DNA of 64,000 nucleotides from Hydractinia symbiolongicarpus. Lineage: Eukaryota; Cnidaria; Hydrozoa; Anthoathecata; Hydractiniidae. The DNA lies in assembly GCF_029227915.1 (NCBI RefSeq), contig NC_079878.1, forward strand, positions 24,579,501-24,643,500, read 5' to 3'. The position numbers and the translations under genes are program-made. The notes below the pieces were generated by a model. That model was not told where the DNA came from. It saw only the letters and a list, made by a program, of their open reading frames with translations, and made no database searches. Numbering within the stretch: the stretch's first letter is position 1; every line of letters starts with the position of its first letter. Shown piece by piece: positions 35,413-49,076 of this stretch.

Positions 35413-36673
35413 GCCACAGGATCGGCTTGGCAAATACGTCTTAGTACATCTCCAAAGTCATTAACAGAATTATTACTAAAACCTTTCTTGACACAACACA
35501 TCGCCCAAGCAATGTGTGCCTCGTCGCACATTCCTGAAAAATAGATAATGAAAAAATTAATGGTTTACCTAAAATGTTTGATCAGGGTGTGAATCTTCGG
35601 AGAGTAAGAAGGAAGATAATATATCTTCATTAAAATTGATTTAGTAGTTGATGGTTGGAAGAAGTTCAAGGTTTTATTATGCAATGCCATATTATTTTCG
35701 GGCTTCTTGCCATCTGCATGCTTTTTGATGGAACCAATGCCATCCTGTCCTAGAGCAAGGTCCCACTGTTCACTTTACATTTTTTGCACTTAAATGAAGT
35801 TTTGGTTGTTACAGCACTGAGCCATACATTGAGATCGTGTTCCTTTATTTGGTCCGTCTGTGCCAGTCATAAATACAATCTATATAAAAAAACTTGATGT
35901 TAAAAATTCATTTATTTCCGTAAATCGACTCCATTTTGTTTAAATTTATCCAGCTGTTCTTTTGAGATAAAGACGTTCATCGGATTTGATATTTTCTGTG
36001 TGTCAAATCCTCTGCCCAAACACTTTCTGTCTATGTGGTAGTGAACATTCGTTTACTTGCGTTTCCCTTGTGCTGCCTTCTCTTCTCTCAATAATCTTAA
36101 CTCTGTTGTCCATGACACACACACACATGTGTGTGTGAAATCTCCACCACACCCGGCACATTTCCTAATGTAGTTATTTTTTTATATAACGAAGCACCCT
36201 GCATCAACTTCTTTAACGTTTTTCTAAAGGTGTAACAAAAAAGCTTTTTTTCTTTGCATAAAATGTTGTATAAAATTGCAGGATAGTAGGGTGTATTTTA
36301 TGCCCATAAAACCCCATAATAAATTTGCAGACTGTTGGATCCAATGTCCATGAGAGATGACAGTTTATTTCTTGCACGTTCTTGTATTTCACGGAGTAAT
36401 TTAAATTCGTGTTTTGTCCATTCATGGAGATTTAAATCATTTTGGTCTCCTGCAATTCGTCCAATCTAGGATCCAGATCATCACGACAAGTATGGCCAAG
36501 AAACTTTAACGTACAGTGACTCTGTTTTCGCCCTCGTTTCAGTACCTCAAAGACTCATCGAATAGGGCCGACATAAACGGAGACTTCATAATTCCATCCT
36601 GAATCATTTGCTCGAAGTCTGGGAATGGTTGACCAGTTGCCTTTACTTGGATCTACCCATTTAAAAATTTGAT
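35413..36673. repeat. Array unit 24, long form
   Basis: 1,261 bp. Differs from other middle-of-trimer units in keeping aaggtcccac, cacccggcac and gttgtccatgac. Ends with the cgtcc, cgacaagt, gttgccttta haplotype. Confidence 0.97.
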
Positions 36674-37902
36674 GCCACAGGATCGGCTTGGCAAATACGT
36701 CTTAGTACATCTCCAAAGTCATTAACATAATTATTACTAAAACCTTTCTTGACACAACACATCGCCCAAGCAATGTGTGCCTCGTCGCACATTCCTGACT
36801 AAAATGTTTGATCAGGGTGTGAATCTTCGGAGAGTAAGAAGGAAGATAATATATCTTCATTAAAATTGATTTAGTAGTTGATGGTTGGAAGAAGTTCAAG
36901 GTTTTATTATGCAATGCCATATTATTTTCGGGCTTCTTGCCATCTGCATGCTTTTTGATGGAACCAATGCCATCCTGTCCGAGAGCAAGGTCCCACTGTT
37001 CACTTTACATTTTTTGCACTTAAATGAAGTTTTGGTTGTTACAGCACTGAGCCATACATTGAGATCGTGTTCCTTTATTTGGTCCGTCTGTGCCAGTCAT
37101 AAATACAATCTATATAAAAAAACTTGATGTTAAAAATTCATTTATTTCCGTAAATCGACTCCATTTTGTTTAAATTTATCCAGCTGTTCTTTTGAGATAA
37201 AGACGTTCATCGGATTTGATATTTTCTGTGTGTCAAATCCTCTGCCCAAACACTTTCTGTCTATGTGGTAGTGAACATTCGTTTACTTGCGTTTCCCTTG
37301 TGCTGCCTTCTCTTTTCTCAATAATCTTAACTCTGTTGTCATGACACACACACACATGTGTGTGTGAAATCTCCACCACACCCGGCACATTTCCTAATGT
37401 AGTTATTTTTTTATATAACGAAGCACCCTGCATCAACTTCTTTAACGTTTTTCTAAAGGTGTAACAAAAAAGCTTTTTTTCTTTGCATAAAATGTTGTAT
37501 AAAATTGCAGGATAGTAGGGTGTATTTTATGCCCATAAAACCCCATAATAAATTTGCAGACTGTTGGATCCAATGTCCATGAGAGATGACAGTTTATTTC
37601 TTGCACGTTCTTGTATTTCACGGAGTAATTTAAATTCGTGTTTTGTCCATTCATGGAGATTTAAATCATTTTGGTCTCCTGCAATTCATCCAATCTAGGA
37701 TCCAGATCATCACGACCAGTATGGCCAAGAAACTTTAACGTACAGTGACTCTGTTTTCGCCCTCGTTTCAGTACCTCAAAGACTCATCGAATAGGGCCGA
37801 CATAAATGGAGACTTCATAATTTCATCCTGAATCATTTGCTCGAAGTCTGGGAATGGTTGACCAGTTGACTTTACTTGGATCTACCCATTTAAAAATTTG
37901 AT
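36674..37902. repeat. Array unit 25, short form
   Basis: 1,229 bp. gtccgagagc with a private cttttctcaa; shares cataaatgga with unit 18. Confidence 0.97.
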
Positions 37903-39162
37903 GCCACAGGATCGGCTTGGCAAATACGTCTTAGTACATCTCCAAAGTCATTAACAGAATTATTACTAAAACCTTTCTTGACACAACACATCGCCCAAGC
38001 AATGTGTGCCTCGTCGCACATTCCTGAAAAATAGATAATGAAAAAATTAATGGTTTACCTAAAATGTTTGATCAGGGTGTGAATCTTCGGAGAGTAAGAA
38101 GGAAGATAATATATCTTCATTAAAATTGATTTAGTAGTTGATGGTTGGAAGAAGTTCAAGGTTTTATTATGCAATGCCATATTATTTTCGGGCTTCTTGC
38201 CATCTGCATGCTTTTTTGATGGAACCAATGCCATCCTGTCCTAGAGCAAGGCCCCACTGTTCACTTTACATTTTTTGCACTTAAATGAAGTTTTGGTTGT
38301 TACAGCACTGAGCCATACATTGAGATCGTGTTCCTTTATTTGGTCCGTCTGTGCCAGTCATAAATACAATCTATATAAAAAAACTTGATGTTAAAAATTC
38401 ATTTATTTCCGTAAATCGACTCCATTTTGTTTAAATTTATCCAGCTGTTCTTTTGAGATAAAGACGTTCATCGGATTTGATATTTTCTGTGTATCAAATC
38501 CTCTGCCCAAACACTTTCTGTCTATGTGGTAGTGAACATTCGTTTACTTGCGTTTCCCTTGTGCTGCCTTCTCTTCTCTCAATAATCTTAACTCTGTTGT
38601 CATGACACACACACACATGTGTGTGTGAAATCTCCACCACACCTGGCACATTTCCTAATGTAGTTATTTTTTTATATAACGAAGCACCCTGCATCAACTT
38701 CTTTAACGTTTTTCTAAAGGTGTAACAAAAAAGCTTTTTTTCTTTGCATAAAATGTTGTATAAAATTGCAGGATAGTAGGGTGTATTTTATGCGCATAAA
38801 ACCCATAATGAATTTGCAGACTGTTGGATCCAATGTCCATGAGAGATGGCAGTTTATTTCTTGCACGTTCTTGTATTTCACGGAGTAATTTAAATTCGTG
38901 TTTTGTCCATTCATGGAGATTTAAATCATTTTGGTCTCCTGCAATTCATCCAATCTAGGATCCAGATCATCACGACCAGTATGGCCAAGAAACTTTAACG
39001 TAGAGTGACTCTGTTTTCGCCCTCGTTTCAGTACCTCAAAGACTCATCGAATAGGGCCGACATAAACGGAGACTTCATAATTTCATCCTGAATCATTTGC
39101 TCGAAGTCTGGGAATGGTTGACCAGTTGACTTTACTTGGATCTACCCATTTAAAAATTTGAT
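37903..39162. repeat. Array unit 26, long form
   Basis: 1,260 bp. Extra T in cttttttgatgg. Rare variants gatggcagtt and gtagagtgac are shared only with unit 46. Private gtatcaaatc and a 1-bp loss in gcgcataaaacccataatg. Confidence 0.97.
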
Positions 39163-40415
39163 GCCACAGGATCGGCTTGGCAAATACGTCTTAGTACATC
39201 TCCAAAGTCATTAACAGAATTATTACTAAAACCTTTCTTGACACAACACATCGCCCAAGCAATGTGTGCCTCGTCGCACATTCCTGAAAAATAGATAATG
39301 AAAAAATTAATGGTTTACCTAAAATGTTTGATCAGGGTGTGAATCTTCGGAGAGTAAGAAGGAAGATAATATATCTTCATTAAAATTGATTTAGTAGTTG
39401 ATGGTTGGAAGAAGTTCAAGGTTTTATTATGCAATGCCATATTATTTTCGGGCTTCTTGCCATCTGCATGCTTTTTGATGGAACCAATGCCATCCTGTCC
39501 TAGAGCAAGGTCCCACTGTTCACTTTACATTTTTTGCACTTAAATGAAGTTTTGGTTGTTACAGCACTGAGCCATACATTGAGATCGTGTTCCTTTATTT
39601 GGTCCGTCTGTGCCAGTCATAAATACAATCTATATAAAAAAACTTGATGTTAAAAATTCATTTATTTCCTTAAATCGACTCCATTTTGTTTAAATTTATC
39701 CAGCTGTTCTTTTGAGATAAAGACGTTCATCGGATTTGATATTTTCTGTGTGTCAAATCCTCTGCCCAAACACTTTCTGTCTATGTGGTAGTGAACATTC
39801 GTTTACTTGCGTTTCCCTTGTGCTGCCTTCTCTTCTCTCAATAATCTTAACTCTGTTGTCATGACACACACACACATGTGTGTGTGAAATCTCCACCACA
39901 CCTGGCACATTTCCTAATGTAATTATTTTTTTATTTAACGAAGCACCCTGCATAAACTTCTTTAACGTTTTTCTAAAGGTGTAATAAAAAAGCTTTTTTT
40001 CTTTGCATAAAATGTTGTATAAAATTGCAGGATAGCAGGGTGTATTTTATGCCCATAAAAGCTCATAATAAATTTGCAGACTGTTGGATCCAATGTCCAT
40101 GAGAGATGACAGTTTATTTCTTTCACGTTCTTGTATTTCACGGAGTAATTTAAATTCGTGTTTTGTCCATTCATGGAGATTTAAATCATTTTGGTCTCCT
40201 GCAATTCGTCCAATCTAGGATCCAGATCATCACGACCAGTATGGCCAAGAAACTTTAACGTACAGTGACTCTGTTTTCGCCCTCGTTTCAGTACCTCAAA
40301 TACTCATCGAATAGGGCCGACATAAACGGAGACTTCATAATTCCATCCTGAATCATTTGCTCGAAGTCTGGGAATGGTTGACCTTTACTTGGATCTACCC
40401 ATTTAAAAATTTGAT
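39163..40415. repeat. Array unit 27, long form, divergent
   Basis: 1,253 bp. Shares tttatttaacg and agctca with unit 9. Private cataaacttc, gtaataaaaa, gatagcaggg, aaatactcat and a 7-bp loss at gttgacctttac. Confidence 0.97.
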
Positions 40416-41645
40416 GCCACAGGATCGGCTTGGCAAATACGTCTTAGTACATCTCCAAAGTCATTAACATAATTATTACTAAAACCTTTCTTGACACAAC
40501 ACATCGCCCAAGCAATGTGTGCCTCGTCGCACATTCCTGACTAAAATGTTTGATCAGGGTGTGAATCTTCGGAGAGTAAGAAGGAAGATAATATATCTTC
40601 ATTAAAATTGATTTAGTAGTTGATGGTTGGAAGAAGTTCAAGGTTTTATTATGCAATGCCATATTATTTTCGGGCTTCTTGCCATCTGCATGCTTTTTGA
40701 TGGAACCAATGCCATCCTGTCCTAGAGCAAGGTCCCACTGTTCACTTTACATTTTTTGCACTTAAATGAAGTTTTGGTTGTTACAGCACTGAGCCATACA
40801 TTGAGATCGTGTTCCTTTATTTGGTCCGTCTGTGCCAGTCATAAATACAATCTATATAAAAAAACTTGATGTTAAAAATTCATTTATTTCCGTAAATCGA
40901 CTCCATTTTGTTTAAATTTATCCAGCTGTTCTTTTGAGATAAAGACGTTCATCGGATTTGATATTTTCTGTGTGTCAAATCCTCTGCCCAAACACTTTCT
41001 GTCTATGTGGTAGTGAACATTCGTTTACTTGCGTTTCCCTTGTGCTGCCTTCTCTTCTCTCAATAATCTTAACTCTGTTGTCCATGACACACACACACAT
41101 GTGTGTGTGAAATCTCCACCACACCCGGCACATTTCCTAATGTAGTTATTTTTTTATATAACGAAGCACCCTGCATCAACTTCTTTAACGTTTTTCTAAA
41201 GGTGTAACAAAAAAGCTTTTTTTCTTTGCATAAAATGTTGTATAAAATTGCAGGATAGTAGGGTGTATTTTATGCCCATAAAACCCCATAATAAATTTGC
41301 AGACTGTTGGATCCAATGTCCATGAGAGATGACAGTTTATTTCTTTCACGTTCTTGTATTTCACGGAGTAATTTAAATTCGTGTTTTGTCCATTCATGGA
41401 GATTTAAATCATTTTGGTCTCCTGAAATTCGTCCAATCTAGGATCCAGATCATCACGACAAGTATGGCCAAGAAACTTTAACGTACAGTGACTCTGTTTT
41501 CGCCCTCGTTTCAGTACCTCAAAGACTCATCGAATAGGGCCGACATAAACGGAGACTTCATAATTCCATCCTGAATCATTTGCTCGAAGTCTGGGAATGG
41601 TTGACCAGTTGCCTTTACTTGGATCTACCCATTTAAAAATTTGAT
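40416..41645. repeat. Array unit 28, short form
   Basis: 1,230 bp. Private cctgaaattcg; tttccgtaaat and gttgtccatgac as in units 13 and 16. Confidence 0.97.
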
Positions 41646-42875
41646 GCCACAGGATCGGCTTGGCAAATACGTCTTAGTACATCTCCAAAGTCATTAACAT
41701 AATTATTACTAAAACCTTTCTTGACACAACACATCGCCCAAGCAATGTGTGCCTCGTCGCACATTCCTGACTAAAATGTTTGATCAGGGTGTGAATCTTC
41801 GGAGAGTAAGAAGGAAGATAATATATCTTCATTAAAATTGATTTAGTAGTTGATGGTTGGAAGAAGTTCAAGGTTTTATTATGCAATGCCATATTATTTT
41901 CGGGCTTCTTGCCATCTGCATGCTTTTTAATGGAACCAATGCCATCCTGTCCTAGAGCAAGGTCCCACTGTTCACTTTACATTTTTTGCACTTAAATGAA
42001 GTTTTGGTTGTTACAGCACTGAGCCATACATTGAGATCGTGTTCCTTTATTTGGTCCGTCTGTGCCAGTCATAAATACAATCTATATAAAAAAACTTGAT
42101 GTTAAAAATTCATTTATTTCCTTAAATCGACTCCATTTTGTTTAAATTTATCCAGCTGTTCCTTTGAGATAAAGACGTTCATCGGATTTGATATTTTCTG
42201 TGTGTCAAATCCTCTGCCCAAACACTTTCTGTCTATGTGGTAGTGAACATTCGTTTACTTGCGTTTCCCTTGTGCTGCCTTCTCTTCTCTCAATAATCTT
42301 AACTCTGTTGTCCATGACACACACACACATGTGTGTGTGAAATCTCCACCACACCCGGCACATTTCCTAATGTAGTTATTTTTTTATATAACGAAGCACC
42401 CTGCATCAACTTCTTTAACGTTTTTCTAAAGGTGTAACAAAAAAGCTTTTTTTCTTTGCATAAAATGTTGTATAAAATTGCAGGATAGTAGGGTGTATTT
42501 TATGCCCATAAAACCCCATAATAAATTTGCAGACTGTTGGATCCAATGTCCATGAGAGATGACAGTTTATTTCTTTCACGTTCTTGTATTTCACGGAGTA
42601 ATTTAAATTCGTGTTTTGTCCATTCATGGAGATTTAAATCATTTTGGTCTCCTGCAATTCGTCCAATCTAGGATCCAGATCATCACGACAAGTATGGCCA
42701 AGAAACTTTAACGTACAGTGACTCTGTTTTCGCCCTCGTTTCAGTACCTCAAAGACTCATCGAATAGGGCCGACATAAACGGAGACTTCATAATTCCATC
42801 CTGAATCATTTGCTCGAAGTCTGGGAATGGTTGACCAGTTGACTTTACTTGGATCTACCCATTTAAAAATTTGAT
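41646..42875. repeat. Array unit 29, short form
   Basis: 1,230 bp. ctttttaatgg and gttcctttgag like units 15 and 20, but with gttgacttta replacing gttgccttta at its end. Confidence 0.97.
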
Positions 42876-44066
42876 GCCACAGGATCGGCTTGGCAAATAC
42901 GTCTTAGTACATCTCCAAAGTCATTAACATAATTATTACTAAAACCTTTCTTGACACAACACATCGCCCAAGCAATGTGTGCCTCGTCGCACATTCCTGA
43001 CTAAAATGTTTGATCAGGGTGTGAATCTTCGGAGAGTAAGAAGGAAGATAATATATCTTCATTAAAATTGATTTAGTAGTTGATGGTTGGAAGAAGTTCA
43101 AGGTTTTATTATGCAATGCCATATTATTTTCGGGCTTCTTGCCATCTGCATGCTTTTTAATGGAACCAATGCCATCCTGTCCTAGAGCAAGGTCCCACTG
43201 TTCACTTTACATTTTTTGCACTTAAATGAAGTTTTGGTTGTTACAGCACTGAGCCATACATTGAGATCGTGTTCCTTTATTTGGTCCGTCTGTGCCAGTC
43301 ATAAATACAATCTATATAAAAAAACTTGATGTTAAAAATTCATTTATTTCCTTAAATCGACTCCATTGTGTTTAAATTTATCCAGCTGTTCCTTTGAGAT
43401 AAAGACGTTCATCGGATTTGATATTTTCTGTGTGTCAAATCCTCTGCTCAAACACTTTCTGTCTATGTGGTAGTGAACATTCGTTTACTTGCGTTTCCCT
43501 TGTGCTGCCTTCTCTTCTCTCAATAATCTTAAATCTCCACCACACCCGGCACATTTCCTAATGTAGTTATTTTTTTATATAACGAAGCACCCTGCATCAA
43601 CTTCTTTAACGTTTTTCTAAAGGTGTAACAAAAAAGCTTTTTTTCTTTGCATAAAATGTTGTATAAAATTGCAGGATAGTAGGGTGTATTTTATGCCCAT
43701 AAAACCCCATAATAAATTTGCAGACTGTTGGATCCAATGTCCATGAGAGATGACAGTTTATTTCTTTCACGTTCTTGTATTTCACGGAGTAATTTAAATT
43801 CGTGTTTTGTCCATTCATGGAGATTTAAATCATTTTGGTCTCCTGCAATTCGTCCAATCTAGGATCCAGATCATCACGACAAGTATGGCCAAGAAACTTT
43901 AACGTACAGTGACTCTGTTTTCGCCCTCGTTTCAGTACCTCAAAGACTCATCGAATAGGGCCGACATAAACGGAGACTTCATAATTCCATCCTGAATCAT
44001 TTGCTCGAAGTCTGGGAATGGTTGACCAGTTGCCTTTACTTGGATCTACCCATTTAAAAATTTGAT
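42876..44066. repeat. Array unit 30, short form lacking the AC/GT palindrome
   Basis: 1,191 bp. The same 39-bp deletion as unit 21 (junction 43532/43533). Private ccattgtgtt and ctgctcaaac. Confidence 0.97.
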
Positions 44067-45295
44067 GCCACAGGATCGGCTTGGCAAATACGTCTTAGTA
44101 CATCTCCAAAGTCATTAACATAATTATTACTAAAACCTTTCTTGACACAACACATCGCCCAAGCAATGTGTGCCTCGTCGCACATTCCTGACTAAAATGT
44201 TTGATCAGGGTGTGAATCTTCGGAGAGTAAGAAGGAAGATAATATATCTTCATTAAAATTGATTTAGTAGTTGATGGTTGGAAGAAGTTCAAGGTTTTAT
44301 TATGCAATGCCATATTATTTTCGGGCTTCTTGCCATCTGCATGCTTTTTGATGGAACCAATGCCATCCTGTCCTAGAGCAAGGTCCCACTGTTCACTTTA
44401 CATTTTTTGCACTTAAATGAAGTTTTGGTTGTTACAGCACTGAGCCATACATTGAGATCGTGTTCCTTTATTTGGTCCGTCTGTGCCAGTCATAAATACA
44501 ATCTATATAAAAAAACTTGATGTTAAAAATTCATTTATTTCCGTAAATCGACTCCATTTTGTTTAAATTTATCCAGCTGTTCTTTTGAGATAAAGACGTT
44601 CATCGGATTTGATATTTTCTGTGTGTCAAATCCTCTGCCCAAACACTTTCTGTCTATGTGGTAGTGAACATTCGTTTACTTGCGTTTCCCTTGTGCTGCC
44701 TTCTCTTCTCTCAATAATCTTAACTCTGTTGTCCATGACACACACACACATGTGTGTGTGAAATCTCCTCCACACCCGGCACATTTCCTAATGTAGTTAT
44801 TTTTTATATAACGAAGCACCCTGCATCAACTTCTTTAACGTTTCTCTAAAGGTGTAACAAAAAAGCTTTTTTTCTTTGCATAAAATGTTGTATAAAATTG
44901 CAGGATAGTAGGGTGTATTTTATGCCCATAAAACCCCATAATAAATTTGCAGACTGTTGGATCCAATGTCCATGAGAGATGACAGTTTATTTCTTGCACG
45001 TTCTTGTATTTCACGGAGTAATTTAAATTCGTGTTTTGTCCATTCATGGAGATTTAAATCATTTTGGTCTCCTGCAATTCATCCAATCTAGGATCCAGAT
45101 CATCACGACCAGTATGGCCAAGAAACTTTAACGTACAGTGACTCTGTTTTCGCCCTCGTTTCAGTACCTCAAAGACTCATCGAATAGGGTCGACATAAAC
45201 GGAGACTTCATAATTTCATCCTGAATCATTTGCTCGAAGTCTGGGAATGGTTGACCAGTTGACTTTACTTGGATCTACCCATTTAAAAATTTGAT
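44067..45295. repeat. Array unit 31, short form
   Basis: 1,229 bp. acgtttctc and tagggtcgac; private tctcctccac and a 1-bp shorter T-run in ttattttttat. Start of the second copy of the four-unit block. Confidence 0.97.
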
Positions 45296-46556
45296 GCCAC
45301 AGGATCGGCTTGGCAAATACGTCTTAGTACATCTCCAAAGTCATTAACAGAATTATTACTAAAACCTTTCTTGACACAACACATCGCCCAAGCAATGTGT
45401 GCCTCGTCGCACATTCCTGAAAAATAGATAATGAAAAAATTAATGGTTTACCTAAAATGTTTGATCAGGGTGTGAATCTTCGGAGAGTAAGAAGGAAGAT
45501 AATATATCTTCATTAAAATTGATTTAGTAGTTGATGGTTGGAAGAAGTTCAAGGTTTTATTATGCAATGCCATATTATTTTCGGGCTTCTTGCCATCTGC
45601 ATGCTTTTTGATGGAACCAATGCCATCCTGTCCTAGAGCAAGGTCCCACTGTTCACTTTACATTTTTTGCACTTAAATGAAGTTTTGGTTGTTACAGCAC
45701 TGAGCCATACATTGAGATCGTGTTCCTTTATTTGGTCCGTCTGTGCCAGTCATAAATACAATCTATATAAAAAAACTTGATGTTAAAAATTCATTTATTT
45801 CCGTAAATCGACTCCATTTTGTTTAAATTTATCCAGCTGTTCTTTTGAGATAAAGACGTTCATCGGATTTGATATTTTCTGTGTGTCAAATCCTCTGCCC
45901 AAACACTTTCTGTCTATGTGGTAGTGAACATTCGTTTACTTGCGTTTCCCTTGTGCTGCCTTCTCTTCTCTCAATAATCTTAACTCTGTTGTCCATGACA
46001 CACACACACATGTGTGTGTGAAATCTCCACCACACCCGGCACATTTCCTAATGTAGTTATTTTTTTATATAACGAAGCACCCTGCATCAACTTCTTTAAC
46101 GTTTCTCTAAAGGTGTAACAAAAAAGCTTTTTTTCTTTGCATAAAATGTTGTATAAAATTGCAGGATAGTAGGGTGTATTTTATGCCCATAAAACCCCAT
46201 AATAAATTTGCAGACTGTTGGATCCAATGTCCATGAGAGATGACAGTTTATTTCTTGCACGTTCTTGTATTTCACGGAGTAATTTAAATTCGTGTTTTGT
46301 CCATTCATGGAGATTTAAATCATTTTGGTCTCCTGCAATTCATCCAATCTAGGATCCAGATCATCACGACCAGTATGGCCAAGAAACTTTAACGTACAGT
46401 GACTCTGTTTTCGCCCTCGTTTCAGTACCTCAAAGACTCATCGAATAGGGTCGACATAAACGGAGACTTCATAATTTCATCCTGAATCATTTGCTCGAAG
46501 TCTGGGAATGGTTGACCAGTTGACTTTACTTGGATCTACCCATTTAAAAATTTGAT
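45296..46556. repeat. Array unit 32, long form
   Basis: 1,261 bp. acgtttctc and tagggtcgac; counterpart of unit 17. Confidence 0.97.
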
Positions 46557-47816
46557 GCCACAGGATCGGCTTGGCAAATACGTCTTAGTACATCTCCAAA
46601 GTCATTAACAGAATTATTACTAAAACCTTTCTTGACACAACACATCGCCCAAGCAATGTGTGCCTCGTCGCACATTCCTGAAAAATAGATAATGAAAAAA
46701 TTAATGGTTTACCTAAAATGTTTGATCAGGGTGTGAATCTTCGGAGAGTAAGAAGGAAGATAATATATCTTCATTAAAATTGATTTAGTAGTTGATGGTT
46801 GGAAGAAGTTCAAGGTTTTATTATGCAATGCCATATTATTTTCGGGCTTCTTGCCATCTGCATGCTTTTTGATGGAACCAATGCCATCCTGTCCGAGAGC
46901 AAGGTCCCACTGTTCACTTTACATTTTTTGCACTTAAATGAAGTTTTGGTTGTTACAGCACTGAGCCATACATTGAGATCGTGTTCCTTTATTTGGTCCG
47001 TCTGTGCCAGTCATAAATACAATCTATATAAAAAAACTTGATGTTAAAAATTCATTTATTTCCGTAAATCGACTCCATTTTGTTTAAATTTATCCAGCTG
47101 TTCTTTTGAGATAAAGACGTTCATCGGATTTGATATTTTCTGTGTGTCAAATCCTCTGCCCAAACACTTTCTGTCTATGTGGTAGTGAACATTCGTTTAC
47201 TTGCGTTTCCCTTGTGCTGCCTTCTCTTCTCTCAATAATCTTAACTCTGTTGTCATGACACACACACACATGTGTGTGTGAAATCTCCACCACACCCGGC
47301 ACATTTCCTAATGTAGTTATTTTTTTATATAACGAAGCACCCTGCATCAACTTCTTTAACGTTTTTCTAAAGGTGTAACAAAAAAGCTTTTTTTCTTTGC
47401 ATAAAATGTTGTATAAAATTGCAGGATAGTAGGGTGTATTTTATGCCCATAAAACCCCATAATAAATTTGCAGACTGTTGGATCCAATGTCCATGAGAGA
47501 TGACAGTTTATTTCTTGCACGTTCTTGTATTTCACGGAGTAATTTAAATTCGTGTTTTGTCCATTCATGGAGATTTAAATCATTTTGGTCTCCTGCAATT
47601 CATCCAATCTAGGATCCAGATCATCACGACCAGTATGGCCAAGAAACTTTAACGTACAGTGACTCTGTTTTCGCCCTCGTTTCAGTACCTCAAAGACTCA
47701 TCGAATAGGGCCGACATAAACGGAGACTTCATAATTTCATCCTGAATCATTTGCTCGAAGTCTGGGAATGGTTGACCAGTTGACTTTACTTGGATCTACC
47801 CATTTAAAAATTTGAT
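46557..47816. repeat. Array unit 33, long form
   Basis: 1,260 bp. gtccgagagc; first unit of the first exact 3,749-bp trimer (33-35). Confidence 0.97.
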
Positions 47817-49076
47817 GCCACAGGATCGGCTTGGCAAATACGTCTTAGTACATCTCCAAAGTCATTAACAGAATTATTACTAAAACCTTTCTTGACACAA
47901 CACATCGCCCAAGCAATGTGTGCCTCGTCGCACATTCCTGAAAAATAGATAATGAAAAAATTAATGGTTTACCTAAAATGTTTGATCAGGGTGTGAATCT
48001 TCGGAGAGTAAGAAGGAAGATAATATATCTTCATTAAAATTGATTTAGTAGTTGATGGTTGGAAAAAGTTCAAGGTTTTATTATGCAATGCCATATTATT
48101 TTCGGGCTTCTTGCCATCTGCATGCTTTTTGATGGAACCAATGCCATCCTGTCCTAGAGCAAGGCCCCACTGTTCACTTTACATTTTTTGCACTTAAATG
48201 AAGTTTTGGTTGTTACAGCACTGAGCCATACATTGAGATCGTGTTCCTTTATTTGGTCCGTCTGTGCCAGTCATAAATACAATCTATATAAAAAAACTTG
48301 ATGTTAAAAATTCATTTATTTCCGTAAATCGACTCCATTTTGTTTAAATTTATCCAGCTGTTCTTTTGAGATAAAGACGTTCATCGGATTTGATATTTTC
48401 TGTGTGTCAAATCCTCTGCCCAAACACTTTCTGTCTATGTGGTAGTGAACATTCGTTTACTTGCGTTTCCCTTGTGCTGCCTTCTCTTCTCTCAATAATC
48501 TTAACTCTGTTGTCATGACACACACACACATGTGTGTGTGAAATCTCCACCACACCTGGCACATTTCCTAATGTAGTTATTTTTTTATATAACGAAGCAC
48601 CCTGCATCAACTTCTTTAACGTTTTTCTAAAGGTGTAACAAAAAAGCTTTTTTTCTTTGCATAAAATGTTGTATAAAATTGCAGGATAGTAGGGTGTATT
48701 TTATGCCCATAAAACCCCATAATAAATTTGCAGACTGTTGGATCCAATGTCCATGAGAGATGACAGTTTATTTCTTGCACGTTCTTGTATTTCACGGAGT
48801 AATTTAAATTCGTGTTTTGTCCATTCATGGAGATTTAAATCATTTTGGTCTCCTGCAATTCGTCCAATCTAGGATCCAGATGATCACGACAAGTATGGCC
48901 AAGAAACTTTAACGTACAGTGACTCTGTTTTCGCCCTCGTTTCAGTACCTCAAAGACTCATCGAATAGGGCCGACATAAACGGAGACTTCATAATTCCAT
49001 CCTGAATCATTTGCTCGAAGTCTGGGAATGGTTGACCAGTTGCCTTTACTTGGATCTACCCATTTAAAAATTTGAT
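47817..49076. repeat. Array unit 34, long form
   Basis: 1,260 bp. aaggccccac, cacctggcac and cagatgatcacg; middle unit of the trimer. Private ggaaaaagtt. Confidence 0.97.
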
